DNA of 64,000 bases from Halanaerobium saccharolyticum subsp. saccharolyticum DSM 6643 (GCF_000350165.1 NZ_CAUI01000023.1:310001-374000), one strand, 5' to 3'. Shown: positions 17,553 to 26,838, numbered from the stretch's first letter. Program-made: numbers and translations. The notes: a model not told the origin generated them from the sequence alone.

Positions 17553-18617
17553 TTAATAATTGTCTTTGTCTTGAAAAACCTTAGCCAATATTTCTGCAAC
17601 AGCCTGATAAAGTTCTACCGGTACCTGATCCCCAATTTCTGTCATTGAATTTAATGATCTAGCAAGGGGTTTGTTCTCTATTATTTTAATTTCTGATTCT
17701 CTTGCTTTTTCTTTAATCTTTTGAGCAACAAAGCCTTCACCTTTAGCCAGCACAACTGGAGCTTCCATTTCATCTAACTCATACTTTAAAGCAACAGCAA
17801 TATGGGTTGGGTTGGTAATTATTACATCAGCCTCTTTTACAGAAGACATCATTCTGTTCATACTCATTTCTTTCTGTCTCTGTTTTCGCTGCTGTCTAAT
17901 AATTGGGTCCCCTTCCATCTCTTTTCTTTCCTGTTTAACTTCATATTTAGACATTTTAAGATCTTTATTATGCTGCCATCTTTGGTAAATCAAATCAATT
18001 ATTCCAAGTACCATAATAGCAGTTATTATCGAAAAAGCCATGGTACTGATTAAATCACTGATTACAACAAGTGACTGTCTTAAACCCTGATGCAGAGTTT
18101 TTTGAAATACTTCTATATTTTTTACTAAAATATTATAAGCTATTGCAGAAATTATTGCTAACTTAAAAAGTGATTTAAAAAGCTCCATTAAAGATCTAAG
18201 TGAAAATATGTTTTTAAAACCCTTAATTGGATTTATTTTTTTAAGGTCGGGAACTAAAGACTTGGTAGTAAATAGTGGTCCGATCTGCAGAAAATTAACT
18301 AAGACCCCAGCGGCTGCAGTAACGACCATTACCGGAGAAATAGCTCTAATAGCTTTCATAAAAGCAGTTAACAAAATATTATAAGCATTATCTATACTAA
18401 AAGGTGAAGTTATTAATTCAGTAAAGTAATATCTAATTTCTGTAATCATAGTAAAGAACATCTGCTGCATTAAAAAATATAGTAATAAAAAACTGGCCAG
18501 CAAAGTAAAAGCCTGACTTATTTCCTTACCCTTAGCAACATTACCTTCTTTACGAGCATCCTCTTTCCGCCGGGGAGTGGCATCTTCTGTTTTTTCTCCA
18601 CTACCATCTTCTGCCAT
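17553..18617 (-). CDS. flhB: FlhB, export gate and substrate-specificity switch
   Basis: 354 residues: N-terminal GEKTEDATPRRKEDARKEG, four membrane segments, and a cytosolic domain with the autocleavage motif NPTH at 269-272 in VIITNPTHIAVALKYE. Cleavage between Asn and Pro lets the export apparatus switch from rod/hook to filament substrates, together with FliK (27787-29367). AGGAGGGGAG precedes the ATG. It sits in fliR-flhB-flhA order. Confidence 0.97.
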   Translation of the reverse strand: MAEDGSGEKTEDATPRRKEDARKEGNVAKGKEISQAFTLLASFLLLYFLMQQMFFTMITEIRYYFTELITSPFSIDNAYNILLTAFMKAIRAISPVMVVTAAAGVLVNFLQIGPLFTTKSLVPDLKKINPIKGFKNIFSLRSLMELFKSLFKLAIISAIAYNILVKNIEVFQKTLHQGLRQSLVVISDLISTMAFSIITAIMVLGIIDLIYQRWQHNKDLKMSKYEVKQERKEMEGDPIIRQQRKQRQKEMSMNRMMSSVKEADVIITNPTHIAVALKYELDEMEAPVVLAKGEGFVAQKIKEKARESEIKIIENKPLARSLNSMTEIGDQVPVELYQAVAEILAKVFQDKDNY

Positions 18618-18635
18618 TGTCTCCCCTCCTTTTAT

Positions 18636-19421
18636 TTAGGGACTTATCAATCTAAAAATCTGTGGTATTTCATTAATAATATCAAAAATTATTTCAGCAT
18701 AAAAATTGTTTAAAACTGGTATTAAAACAAAGAGTAAGAGCAGACCGGCCATTATTTTTATCGGTAAACCGACTACGAAAAGATTCATCTGCGGAACTGA
18801 ACGAGCTAAAAAAGCTAAAATCAAATCTATAAAAAATATGGCTCCTGCAATTGGAATGGCAACTTTTACTGCCAGCAAAAACATATCTCCACTCCGGCGA
18901 AAAAAGTACTGCCATATTTTCAAACTAAAATTTACTTGGCCGGGAGGAATAATTCTAAAGGATTGATGTAAATGTTTAACTAAATACAGATGACCATCCA
19001 CAGCTAAAAATATCAAAGTCAGCAAAATATTTTTAAACTGACCGATAACTGGTGAGTTAATACCACTAAAAGGGTCAACTACATTAGCAATTCTAAAGCC
19101 CATTCCCATATCTATTATCTGCCCTCCCAGTTGAACAGCAGCAAAAACTAAAAAAACTGCCATCCCCATAAAAAGTCCAACACTTAATTCACTCATAATT
19201 TTAACTAAAACTAGTAAATCGCTGGCTGGATATATTGGCTGATAAAAACTGAGTACAACCGGCATTGTAATAGCGGTCAGGGATAGTGCGATTAAAATTT
19301 TAGCCTGATAAAATATTACCTGACTGCTGAAGATGGGAGTTAAGAAAAATATACCCAAATAACGACTAAAAATTAAAGCAAACAAAAATATAGCCTCATT
19401 TATCAAAAAATCTTCTCCCAA
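18636..19421 (-). CDS. fliR: FliR, export gate membrane protein
   Basis: 261 residues with about six membrane segments; typical blocks are ALIFSRYLGIFFLTPIFSS, LSVGLFMGMAVFLVFAAVQLGGQ and DMGMGFRIANVVDPFSG. It forms the gate with FliP and FliQ. The likely start is TTG, using an AGGAGG that lies in the last codons of fliQ, so the two genes are translationally linked. Confidence 0.94.
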   Translation of the reverse strand: MGEDFLINEAIFLFALIFSRYLGIFFLTPIFSSQVIFYQAKILIALSLTAITMPVVLSFYQPIYPASDLLVLVKIMSELSVGLFMGMAVFLVFAAVQLGGQIIDMGMGFRIANVVDPFSGINSPVIGQFKNILLTLIFLAVDGHLYLVKHLHQSFRIIPPGQVNFSLKIWQYFFRRSGDMFLLAVKVAIPIAGAIFFIDLILAFLARSVPQMNLFVVGLPIKIMAGLLLLFVLIPVLNNFYAEIIFDIINEIPQIFRLISP

Positions 19422-19427
19422 GAATTA

Positions 19428-19700
19428 TCAACCTCCTATATAAAGAGGAATATTTCGCAATAATTCCTGCACAAATTCAACTACAGTGGTTAAAATCCAG
19501 GGACCAAAAAATGCAATAGAACCGAGGACTGCAAATATTTTAGGAACAAAAGCCAAAGTCTGTTCCTGAATTTGAGTTGTAGCTTGAAAAATTGCTACCA
19601 GAAGTCCTGTTATTAATCCAGCACCTAAGACAGGAAAAATAACTAAAATTACGGTATATAAAGATTCTCGGCCGATATCTAAGACTACTGCTTCTCCCAT
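19428..19700 (-). CDS. fliQ: FliQ, export gate membrane protein
   Basis: 90 residues from the ATG at 19700 (GGAG 8 bases upstream), matching the usual FliQ length of about 89; an in-frame TTG at 19718 is not needed. Two hydrophobic helices frame ATTQIQEQTLAFVPKI, the family hallmark. Gene order fliP-fliQ-fliR is canonical. Confidence 0.95.
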   Translation of the reverse strand: MGEAVVLDIGRESLYTVILVIFPVLGAGLITGLLVAIFQATTQIQEQTLAFVPKIFAVLGSIAFFGPWILTTVVEFVQELLRNIPLYIGG

Positions 19701-19773
19701 TTTCCCCACTCCTATCAATAGTTACTAATTTTTTAGAATAAAATATTTTTCATTGATTAAATTTGATAAATTA

Positions 19774-20562
19774 TTAGTTAAAAGTTTCAACTAGAGATCC
19801 AATTAAAAGATGCCAGCCATCTGCAAGTACAAAAAGTAAAATCTTAAATGGAAGCGAAATAATAACCGGTGGCAGCATCATCATTCCCATCGACATCAAA
19901 ATACTGGCAACAATCATATCGATCATCAAAAACGGTATATATAATAAAAATCCAATTTGAAAGGCAATTTTAACCTCATGAATTAAAAATGCTGGAATCA
20001 AAACATAAGTCGGCAAATCCTGCCTGCTTTCCGGCCGTTCAATTTCTGCCAATTCTGCAAAAAGACTTAAAGATGGCTCATCTACCTGATTAAACATAAA
20101 CTCTCTGACCGGTGTTATAGTATTTTCGTAAGCTGTTTCTATTGATATTTGTTCTTCTAAATAAGGCTGTAAGGCATCTTGATTTACAACCTGCAAAACT
20201 GGTGCCATTATAAAAATAGTTAAAAATATTGCGATTCCAATTAAAACCTGATTTGGAGGCATATTATTTAAAGATAAAGCTCTTTTTAAAATTGAAAAAA
20301 CTATTATTATTCTGGTAAATGAAGTAAATAAAACGATAATTGCGGGTGCTAATGAAAGAACTGTTAATAATAATAAGATTCGTAAAGATAAGACAAGATC
20401 TTCTCCTTCTGCATCCTGGTTATCTGTATTTGAAATTTCAAATGAAAATTCAGGTAAATTAAATTCCTGAGCGGCAGCCGCAGAACTAAAAATGAAAATG
20501 GAACTTATAATTAAAATAAACAAAAGAACAATGGCCACAAATTTACTTTCCATTGTGATCAC
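19774..20562 (-). CDS. fliP: FliP, export gate membrane protein
   Basis: 262 residues. An N-terminal cleavable signal-like segment (ends near AAAAQ) precedes the core: SLAPAIIVLFTSFTRIIIVFSILKRAL split by the first membrane pair, NNMPPNQVLIGIAIFLT, and PAFLIHEVKIAFQIGF. GTG at 20562 and ATG at 20553 are both possible; neither has a strong SD and the gene overlaps the fliO end, suggesting coupled translation. Confidence 0.95.
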   Translation of the reverse strand: MITMESKFVAIVLLFILIISSIFIFSSAAAAQEFNLPEFSFEISNTDNQDAEGEDLVLSLRILLLLTVLSLAPAIIVLFTSFTRIIIVFSILKRALSLNNMPPNQVLIGIAIFLTIFIMAPVLQVVNQDALQPYLEEQISIETAYENTITPVREFMFNQVDEPSLSLFAELAEIERPESRQDLPTYVLIPAFLIHEVKIAFQIGFLLYIPFLMIDMIVASILMSMGMMMLPPVIISLPFKILLFVLADGWHLLIGSLVETFN

Positions 20563-20935
20563 TGCCGGAATTATCTTTGTTCTTTTTCTGCTTATTATTC
20601 TTTTGATTAAGAATTTTTAGCAGCTTATCTTTAAAAATTGTTTTTTCTTCTTTATCGTTTTCCAGCTCATCTAGCTCAATATCCAGTTCTGAAATTGACC
20701 AGCTCCTTAAAAAATTAAGTTCGTCTTTACTTCCACCAAGCATTACAATTTCATCATAAACTTTTATTAGATAAATGTTTTCACCATTAAGTAATCTCAT
20801 ACTATCTACTATTTTTAATTCTTTTGAAGAACTAAAATTGAACCGCTTTCTAATTAAATAATAAATGGCGAGTATAAAGCCTATAACTAAAATTAAATAA
20901 AATGCCATTTTAAAAGTTTCCCATATATAGTTCAT
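20543..20935 (-). CDS. fliO: FliO (FliZ-like), export gate assembly protein
   Basis: 130 residues with one membrane helix near the start (FYLILVIGFILAIYYLI) and a cytosolic FliO domain containing ELKIVDSMRLLNGENIYLIKVYDEIVMLGG split at about 40-70, followed by a Lys/Asn-rich tail. FliO stabilises FliP during gate assembly. It sits between fliY and fliP and overlaps fliP by 20 bases. Confidence 0.85.
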   Translation of the reverse strand: MNYIWETFKMAFYLILVIGFILAIYYLIRKRFNFSSSKELKIVDSMRLLNGENIYLIKVYDEIVMLGGSKDELNFLRSWSISELDIELDELENDKEEKTIFKDKLLKILNQKNNKQKKNKDNSGSDHNGK

Positions 20936-20949
20936 TTTTACACCACCAC

Positions 20950-22155
20950 TTAAAGAGTGCTTAAACGTTCGGTTGGACTGATTATATCTTTAACCCTAAA
21001 GCCAAAGTTTTCATCAATTACTACTACTTCGCCCTTAGCAACCAATTTGCCATTAACCAGTAAATCTACCGGTTCACCTGCCAGTTTATCCAGTTCAATA
21101 ATCGAACCATCTCCCAGCTCTAAGATATCTCTAATTTTCATTACTGTCTTACCTAATCTTACTGTTACCTCTAAAGGCACATCTTTGATAAGTTCCATAT
21201 TATTTGGCAGCGGCTGTGTATCCTGATCATTAAATTCAGGGAACTGGGCAGTATGCATATCGACTTTTTCTTCTTCAGTTATTTTTCTAGATTCTCTTCT
21301 ACTGCTTGAAGCTTTATCCCTATTAGCAGCAGGCGCTTTTTTAGTTTCTGTTTTCTCAGGTTCTAGCTCCGGTTCCGGTTCAGTTTGTGGTTCAGCACTG
21401 CTAAGTTCTTGAGCTTCCTCAATATCATCATCTGCTTTTTCTTCTTCACTATTGTCCATTAAACCAGTCTGACCACTTAAAAGTGAATTTGCCATTTTTT
21501 TAATAAAATTAAAAGAAGATAACTGTTTGAATGTACTATCAATTAAATCTCCAATTTTCAAATTAAAAGAAGTAACAACAATTTCTTCTCCTGGATCAAA
21601 CCAATCTCTTCCTTCTTCTATTACATCATCTAAGTTAATAAATTCTGCTTCTGGTGGAGAAATATTAACCAGCGTATCTAAAATATTTGACATAGATGTT
21701 GACGCTGCTCCCATCATCTGATTCATAGCTTCTCCAACTGCACTGATCGAAATCTCGTTTAACATTTCCTGTTCCAGGCCATCTAGACCATCTCCACCCA
21801 TCATTAAATCAGCAATTACTGCCGCATCTTTGGTGTTAATAACAAGAATGCTCAAACCTTCAATTCCTTCAACATACTCCACTTTTATTAAAACACAAGG
21901 CCGATCATAGGCTTCTATCAGTTCTTTAAAAGACATCAATTCAACTTCGGGAGTTGTTATTTCAACCTTTTGATCCAGCAATTTGGAGAGTGCTGTAGCA
22001 GAGGAACCCATTGCTATATTGTTTACTTCACCTATTACATCAATTTCTTCAGGATTAAGACTGGTCGTATTTTCGTTTTCGTCTTCAGAATCATCCTGAT
22101 TATTCATTAAAGCATCTATTTCTTCTTGTGACAAAAAATTACCATCATTAGTCAT
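20950..22155 (-). CDS. fliY: FliY, switch protein with CheC-like phosphatase and FliN domains
   Basis: 401 residues from the ATG at 22155 (AGGAG about 10 bases upstream; the in-frame TTG at 22173 is not needed). An N-terminal CheY-P-docking peptide (FLSQEEIDALM) is followed by a CheC-like domain with both ExxN sites, DVIGEVNN and SAVGEAMN, so it should dephosphorylate CheY-P. An acidic linker (about 225-300) leads to a C-terminal FliN/SpoA domain (VPLEVTVRLGKTVMKIRDIL). It replaces simple FliN, as in Bacillus and Thermotoga, and overlaps fliM. Confidence 0.94.
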   Translation of the reverse strand: MTNDGNFLSQEEIDALMNNQDDSEDENENTTSLNPEEIDVIGEVNNIAMGSSATALSKLLDQKVEITTPEVELMSFKELIEAYDRPCVLIKVEYVEGIEGLSILVINTKDAAVIADLMMGGDGLDGLEQEMLNEISISAVGEAMNQMMGAASTSMSNILDTLVNISPPEAEFINLDDVIEEGRDWFDPGEEIVVTSFNLKIGDLIDSTFKQLSSFNFIKKMANSLLSGQTGLMDNSEEEKADDDIEEAQELSSAEPQTEPEPELEPEKTETKKAPAANRDKASSSRRESRKITEEEKVDMHTAQFPEFNDQDTQPLPNNMELIKDVPLEVTVRLGKTVMKIRDILELGDGSIIELDKLAGEPVDLLVNGKLVAKGEVVVIDENFGFRVKDIISPTERLSTL

Positions 22156-23152
22156 TGACTTCACTCTCCTCAAATAAATTTTCTGCTACTCCAACAATTT
22201 GTATCGCTTTATGACGATTCTTGGTCCCAACAACCGCCTCATATTTATGGTGATTACCGATTTTTAATTCAGCATTTGCTTCTACTTTTTTATCAAGTCT
22301 AATTACATCACCTGGATGTAAATATAAAAAATCTTCTACTGTTAATTCAGTGCTTCCAAGTACAGCATCTACCTCAACCCTAGCCTCATTTAATCTTTTC
22401 TTTAGTTTGGCAATATGTTCAGGAGTCTGCTTTTCCCTGGTACTTGAAAACCAGTACTGAGCATTTAAATTCTTAACTATGGGCTCTAAAACTATATAAG
22501 GCAAACAAATATTAATTAAGCCTTCTGTACTACCGATTTTGGCCGCAAGTGTTATAATAATAGTCATATCACTATCAGGAACTACCTGAATAAAGTGCGG
22601 ATTGGATTCCAGTTCTAATAGTTTTGGTTCTAAATCTTCAATGTTACTCCAGGCTTCACGAAAATCTGTTAAAAGCCAGTTCATAACTCTTTTCAAAACA
22701 ACTTTTTCAATATCAGTAAAAGATCGAACATCTGTAATCGGATTACCAAAACCGCCAAATAATCTGTCAATAATACCAAACCCAATCTCTGGATTTATTT
22801 CAAAAATAAACTGACCGCTTAACGGCTCAAGCTTATTTATCCCAAGAATTGTTGGCTCCGGCAGTGAGTTAATAAACTCCGAATAGGCAAGCTGCTCAAT
22901 TGAAACCACCTCAAAATTAACCATACTTCTCAATTTAGTCGAAAGAGTAGTAGTGAAAATACGGGAAAGATTGTCATGAATCATTTCTAAAGTACGAATC
23001 TGTTCTTTAGATAATTTATCTGGTCTCTTAAAATCATATTCTTTCACCTGTTTTTCGTCTGACTGTTCTTTAGCTTCTTCAACATCTATACTACCACTAC
23101 TGATTGCAGAAAGAAGTGAATCAATTTCATTTTGATTTAATACATCAGACAT
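22148..23152 (-). CDS. fliM: FliM, flagellar motor switch protein
   Basis: 334 residues: N-terminal CheY-binding peptide LNQNEIDSLLSAI, the CheC-like middle domain beginning PDKLSKEQIRTLEMIHDNL with QFIFEINPEIGFGIIDRLFGG, and a C-terminal SpoA domain (VEVDAVLGSTELTVEDFLYLHPGDVIRLD over two strands). AAGGAG precedes the ATG. It is followed immediately by fliY; FliM and FliY together form the C-ring target for CheY-P. Confidence 0.96.
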   Translation of the reverse strand: MSDVLNQNEIDSLLSAISSGSIDVEEAKEQSDEKQVKEYDFKRPDKLSKEQIRTLEMIHDNLSRIFTTTLSTKLRSMVNFEVVSIEQLAYSEFINSLPEPTILGINKLEPLSGQFIFEINPEIGFGIIDRLFGGFGNPITDVRSFTDIEKVVLKRVMNWLLTDFREAWSNIEDLEPKLLELESNPHFIQVVPDSDMTIIITLAAKIGSTEGLINICLPYIVLEPIVKNLNAQYWFSSTREKQTPEHIAKLKKRLNEARVEVDAVLGSTELTVEDFLYLHPGDVIRLDKKVEANAELKIGNHHKYEAVVGTKNRHKAIQIVGVAENLFEESEVND

Positions 23153-23164
23153 CTTAACTCCTCC

Positions 23165-23614
23165 TTACTGCACAACCAATTCTGTAAACCATACATTTGT
23201 TATTTCTCCTGATTTTAATATTTTATTTACCTCATTTTTAATAATACTCTTTATAGTTTGAGCATTAGCTTCTTTTAAAATAGTTTCATTTTGAGAACGC
23301 AAAGTTGTTATTATTGTATCCCTTAACTGAGGTTTCCTTTTTTCTAGTTCTTCAATTAAATTATTATCTTCAATTTCAAATACCAGACTTGCTCTAATAA
23401 AATTGATTCTACTATTATCAGTTATATTAACTACAAAATCTCCTACCATGTAGGTAGACCTAATATCTTCAATTTTAAATTCTTCTTTTTCTTCACTATT
23501 TTCTGCTACAGAAAAATAAGTAAAAAAAGTAAAACTAGCTACTCCTGTAATAATAATAACAAGTACAATAATCAGTGTTAACATTTTATAATTTATAGTT
23601 TTATTTTCTGCCAT
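23165..23614 (-). CDS. fliL: FliL, stator-associated membrane protein
   Basis: 149 residues when started at the ATG at 23614, which has GGGGAGG 9 bases upstream inside the motB end; longer in-frame starts up to 23707 lie within motB and are unlikely. One membrane helix (MLTLIIVLVIIITGVASFTF) is followed by the periplasmic FliL domain with YMVGDFVVNITD, RASLVFEI and LRDTIITTL. FliL surrounds and stabilises the stator at high load. It follows motA-motB. Confidence 0.88.
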   Translation of the reverse strand: MAENKTINYKMLTLIIVLVIIITGVASFTFFTYFSVAENSEEKEEFKIEDIRSTYMVGDFVVNITDNSRINFIRASLVFEIEDNNLIEELEKRKPQLRDTIITTLRSQNETILKEANAQTIKSIIKNEVNKILKSGEITNVWFTELVVQ

Positions 23615-23615
23615 A

Positions 23616-24443
23616 TCAGCCATCCTCCCCTTCCGACTGAATTCTCTCCTCGTTGTTTTCCGCAAGTTCCCTTTGCTTTTGTTGTTTTGGAATTGAATTT
23701 GAATCATTATTTACAACGTATTGAGAATTTAAGATTACAACTTCAATCCTTCTGTTTTTTGCTCTTCCTTTAGAACTATCATTATCAGCAACCGGTCTAT
23801 ATTCCGAATAACCGGCAGCAGAAAGGCGAGCAGGATCAAAGTCTGTTTCTTCAATTAAAAATTTTATAACATTTACTGCTCTTGCAGTTGATAGTTCCCA
23901 GTTTGAAGGAAACTCATCTGTTCTAATTGGTAAATCATCTGTATGTCCTTCAATCATAATATCATTTGGAATATCTATTAAAATATCAGAAATCATCGAT
24001 AAAACTTCTCTTCCCTGTCCTCGTATGTTTGCCCGGCCTAATTCGTATAATATCTCACCAGTCAAGCTGATAACTAAACCTTTTCTCTTATTTTCAACCT
24101 CAACTCTATCTCCAAGATCATTACTTTTAATGTAATTATCAAGCTCCCTCATTATCTGCTGAATATTTTGAGGTGCCTGGGCATAATCCTCTCCAAGTGT
24201 ACCTGCATCTATGTTGGGATTAGGAGTAATTGTCTGACCTCCATCTAAAACACCAAGTTGATTTTGAAGTGCTGATATAAAACCCTGGAACTTTTCAACA
24301 TCCATTGAAGAAAAAGAATATAATAGCACAAAAAATACTAAAAGCAGGGTCATCATATCACCAAAAGTTGTCATCCAGGCAGGTGATCCACCACCATCAT
24401 CATTTTTATTATTGTTATTATTACGAGGCATTTTCCCTGGCAC
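23616..24443 (-). CDS. motB: MotB, stator subunit with OmpA-like domain
   Basis: 275 residues: a basic/Asn-rich N-terminus, PAWMTTFGDMMTLLLVFFVLL with the ion-carrying aspartate at position 29, a plug/linker, and an OmpA-like peptidoglycan-binding domain (IEGHTDDLPI, NWELSTARAVNVIKFL, GYSEYRPVADN, NRRIEVVI). Ion type (H+ or Na+) cannot be called from sequence alone. GTG at 24443 or ATG at 24431 could be the start. It overlaps motA. Confidence 0.95.
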   Translation of the reverse strand: MPGKMPRNNNNNKNDDGGGSPAWMTTFGDMMTLLLVFFVLLYSFSSMDVEKFQGFISALQNQLGVLDGGQTITPNPNIDAGTLGEDYAQAPQNIQQIMRELDNYIKSNDLGDRVEVENKRKGLVISLTGEILYELGRANIRGQGREVLSMISDILIDIPNDIMIEGHTDDLPIRTDEFPSNWELSTARAVNVIKFLIEETDFDPARLSAAGYSEYRPVADNDSSKGRAKNRRIEVVILNSQYVVNNDSNSIPKQQKQRELAENNEERIQSEGEDG

Positions 24444-25230
24444 CTACCTCTCCCATATCATTTATTCTGGCTTCTACCTCTTCTTTCTCGCCCTCTGATA
24501 AGAAAGCATGTAATTTTTCTTTTACAATTCTTGGGTTTTCGCCAGCCTGAATTGAGAGTATTCCTTCTATAATAACTTCTTTAACATGTATTTCGTGATT
24601 ACTCTGTGTTTCTAAGTTTTTAGATAACGGAATAAATAACCAGTTAGCAAGCAAGGCACCATAAAGAGTTGTAATTAAAGCTACAGCCATACCAGAACCC
24701 AACTGAGTTGGATCATCCAGCTGACTTAACATCTGGACCAATCCGATTAAGGTACCAATCATACCAAAAGCAGGTGCTAACTGTCCCATTGTGGCAAAGA
24801 TTCCTCTCCCTTTAGCGTGTCTTTCCTGCAAAAAAGTTAGTTTTGTTTCTAAAATATTTCGAACTAATTCAGGATCAGTACCATCAACTATTAACTGAAC
24901 TCCTTTTTTTAGGAATTCATCATCCATTTCAGCAGCATCATCTTCTAAAGCCAAAAGACCTTCTCTTCTTGCTTTTTCAGCAAAATTTACAAGACTTTCA
25001 ATTATATGATCTGACTCTATTTTGTCATCCTGAAGTGAAACACGTAACAGATTAGGAATGTTTTTTAAATCACTGAAAGTATAACTGATCATTACACCGG
25101 CCAGGGTACCACCTAGAACTACCAGGGCAGACTGAACACTAACAAAGATTATTACGTTACCACCCAGTATAGCTACCAATGAAAATATTATTGCTCCTGC
25201 TGCTAAACCGACTATTGTTGCGATATCCAT
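24421..25230 (-). CDS. motA: MotA, stator subunit
   Basis: 269 residues with four membrane segments and the usual blocks: VQSALVVLGGTLAGVMISYT near the start, ARREGLLALEDD in the cytosolic loop that touches FliG, LAPAFGMIGTLIGLVQML, and VALITTLYGALLANWLFIPL. The ATG follows the flbD stop with no gap (TAAATG) and GGGGAGAG upstream. It pairs with motB. Confidence 0.96.
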   Translation of the reverse strand: MDIATIVGLAAGAIIFSLVAILGGNVIIFVSVQSALVVLGGTLAGVMISYTFSDLKNIPNLLRVSLQDDKIESDHIIESLVNFAEKARREGLLALEDDAAEMDDEFLKKGVQLIVDGTDPELVRNILETKLTFLQERHAKGRGIFATMGQLAPAFGMIGTLIGLVQMLSQLDDPTQLGSGMAVALITTLYGALLANWLFIPLSKNLETQSNHEIHVKEVIIEGILSIQAGENPRIVKEKLHAFLSEGEKEEVEARINDMGEVGARENAS

Positions 25231-25443
25231 TTAAGATCTCTCCCCTGTTCTAGAAATTCCACCCATAATTTTCTGGCGATATTTTACTACCTTTTCAATT
25301 ATATCATCTGCCGAATCTTTGACAAGCAATTTTTTGCCATTATTAAGGGTTATCACTGTATCTGGAGTCTCCTGCACCTCAACTATCAGATCAACATTTA
25401 ATACAAATTCTTTTCCACTTGTCCTGGTCAATTTAATCATCAT
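25231..25443 (-). CDS. flbD: FlbD/SwrD-type small flagellar protein
   Basis: 70 residues beginning MIKLTRTSGKEFVLNVDLI, with EVQETPDTVITLNNGKKLLV and a C-terminal helix DDIIEKVVKYRQKI: the FlbD family pattern. In Bacillus the equivalent (SwrD) raises stator power. The position between flgE and motA is the usual one in clostridial and Bacillus flagellar operons. Confidence 0.9.
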   Translation of the reverse strand: MMIKLTRTSGKEFVLNVDLIVEVQETPDTVITLNNGKKLLVKDSADDIIEKVVKYRQKIMGGISRTGERS

Positions 25444-25509
25444 ACACTTCCTTTATTATATGTCAGGCCAAAATCTATAATAGATTTCAGCCTGACTATT
25501 TAAATCAAA

Positions 25510-26748
25510 TTATCTTTTTAGATTTACTAATTCCTGCAGCATTTCATCTGAGGTTGTTATAAGTTTTGAACTTGCCTGGAACCCTCTCTGAGCAGTAATC
25601 ATATTGGTAAACTCCTGAGAAAGATTGGCATTTGACATTTCTAAAGTAGAAGGCGCTAAATTACCAGTACCTCCAGACCCAGGAAAAGTGTTCTGAGGCT
25701 CTCCAGAATTAACTGATTCTGTAAAGACTCCATCTTTCCGATTTAAACCAGCAGGATTAGAAAAATTCACTAATTTAATCCTAGCAGATGCTTCAGATAA
25801 CCCATTACTATAAGATCCAGTAATATATCCATTTTCATCAAATGAAAAAGATTCTAAATCCCCTTTTTTATAACCAGTAACATCAGAAAAATTAATATCC
25901 GAGTTAGCAGATATTTGAGTTAAATTATTCAAATCAATTTCAATATCATTTCCAATTATACTTGCTATATTATCAGTGTATTGAAATTCACCAGACTGAA
26001 TATCACCATTTGGTAAAAAACTTATATCAAATTCATTAACAGGTGTCGATCCAGAAAATTCCAATTCGGTTTCTGTTTTATCTTCTGCGATTATTTTTCC
26101 TTTTCCAGTCCATTCATCATCAGCGGTATCCTTAGTATAAGTCATCTCAAGAGTATATGAAGAGTTATCCTGAGCTATTATATCGGTAGATACAGTTCTT
26201 TCTTCCCCAGAAGTTATACTTTTATTTAAGTTCCCTCCAAGTGAAACTTCATCTGTAGATTTTGCATTAATTGTAGACTTCAGATTAATTGGATTATTTT
26301 CTTGATTATTATCCAATTCATTTACTGCCCCTACTACCTGTAATCCAGTTGAAAGTGAAAATAAATTTCCTTTAGCATCAAAACCAAAGTTCCCTGCCCT
26401 GGAATATGATTTATTACCATTTTCATCCTGCAGAACAAAAAATCCATCTCCCTGAATAGCTACATCAGAATTTTTTCCTGTTGACTGTAGGTTTCCAGAA
26501 GACATATCACTATCTATACTTCCGATCCCTACTCCAAGTCCAATTTGTTGTGGATTAGTTCCCGCTCTATCACCATTATCTGAAGGTCTTGAAGCACCTT
26601 TCAAAGTCTGACTTAACATTTCTTTAAAAGTAACCCGGCTGCTTTTAAATCCAATTGTATTTACATTTGAAATATTATTTCCTGTTACATCCATCATCTG
26701 CTGATGTGTGTTTAATCCTGACACACCCGCATACATCGATCTTAACAT
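25510..26748 (-). CDS. flgE: Hook protein FlgE
   Basis: 412 residues. N-terminal MLRSMYAGVSGLNTHQQMMD and GNNISNVNTIGFKSSRVTFKEML, a central variable acidic region rich in Ser, Thr, Asp and Asn (about 130-300), and C-terminal LEMSNANLSQEFTNMITAQRGFQASSKLI. The larger middle than flgF/flgG and the neighbours (flgD upstream, flbD downstream) identify it as hook. AAGGAGG precedes the ATG. A structured leader lies upstream. Confidence 0.95.
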   Translation of the reverse strand: MLRSMYAGVSGLNTHQQMMDVTGNNISNVNTIGFKSSRVTFKEMLSQTLKGASRPSDNGDRAGTNPQQIGLGVGIGSIDSDMSSGNLQSTGKNSDVAIQGDGFFVLQDENGNKSYSRAGNFGFDAKGNLFSLSTGLQVVGAVNELDNNQENNPINLKSTINAKSTDEVSLGGNLNKSITSGEERTVSTDIIAQDNSSYTLEMTYTKDTADDEWTGKGKIIAEDKTETELEFSGSTPVNEFDISFLPNGDIQSGEFQYTDNIASIIGNDIEIDLNNLTQISANSDINFSDVTGYKKGDLESFSFDENGYITGSYSNGLSEASARIKLVNFSNPAGLNRKDGVFTESVNSGEPQNTFPGSGGTGNLAPSTLEMSNANLSQEFTNMITAQRGFQASSKLITTSDEMLQELVNLKR

Positions 26749-26772
26749 ATAAATTTTCCTCCTTCAGTATTT

Positions 26773-26838
26773 ATCGGAGTTCCACTGTTATCGACAGCAG
26801 AACAGAGCTCCCTGAAAAAGGTCCAGCTCATATCCGAT
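26773..26838 (-). promoter_or_regulatory. Structured leader RNA motif upstream of flgE (copy 2 of 2)
   Basis: In transcript sense an outer stem AUCGGA/UCCGAU closes a three-way junction with two hairpins: GAGCU...AGCUC (containing GGACCU...AGGG) and GUUC-UG-CUGU...ACAG-UG-GAAC. The order AAAUC, AGCUGGACCU, AGG, AGCU, CUGCUGU, ACAG, GAUAAAU is shared with the flgG leader. It lies 25 bases upstream of the flgE ATG, close enough to influence SD access. Confidence 0.5.

Noticed and set aside
26771-26800. TCCGATAA and GTCGATAA on the minus strand upstream of flgE as sigma28 promoters
   Set aside because: No -35 TAAA lies at 14-16 bases from either; both are parts of the paired RNA motif.
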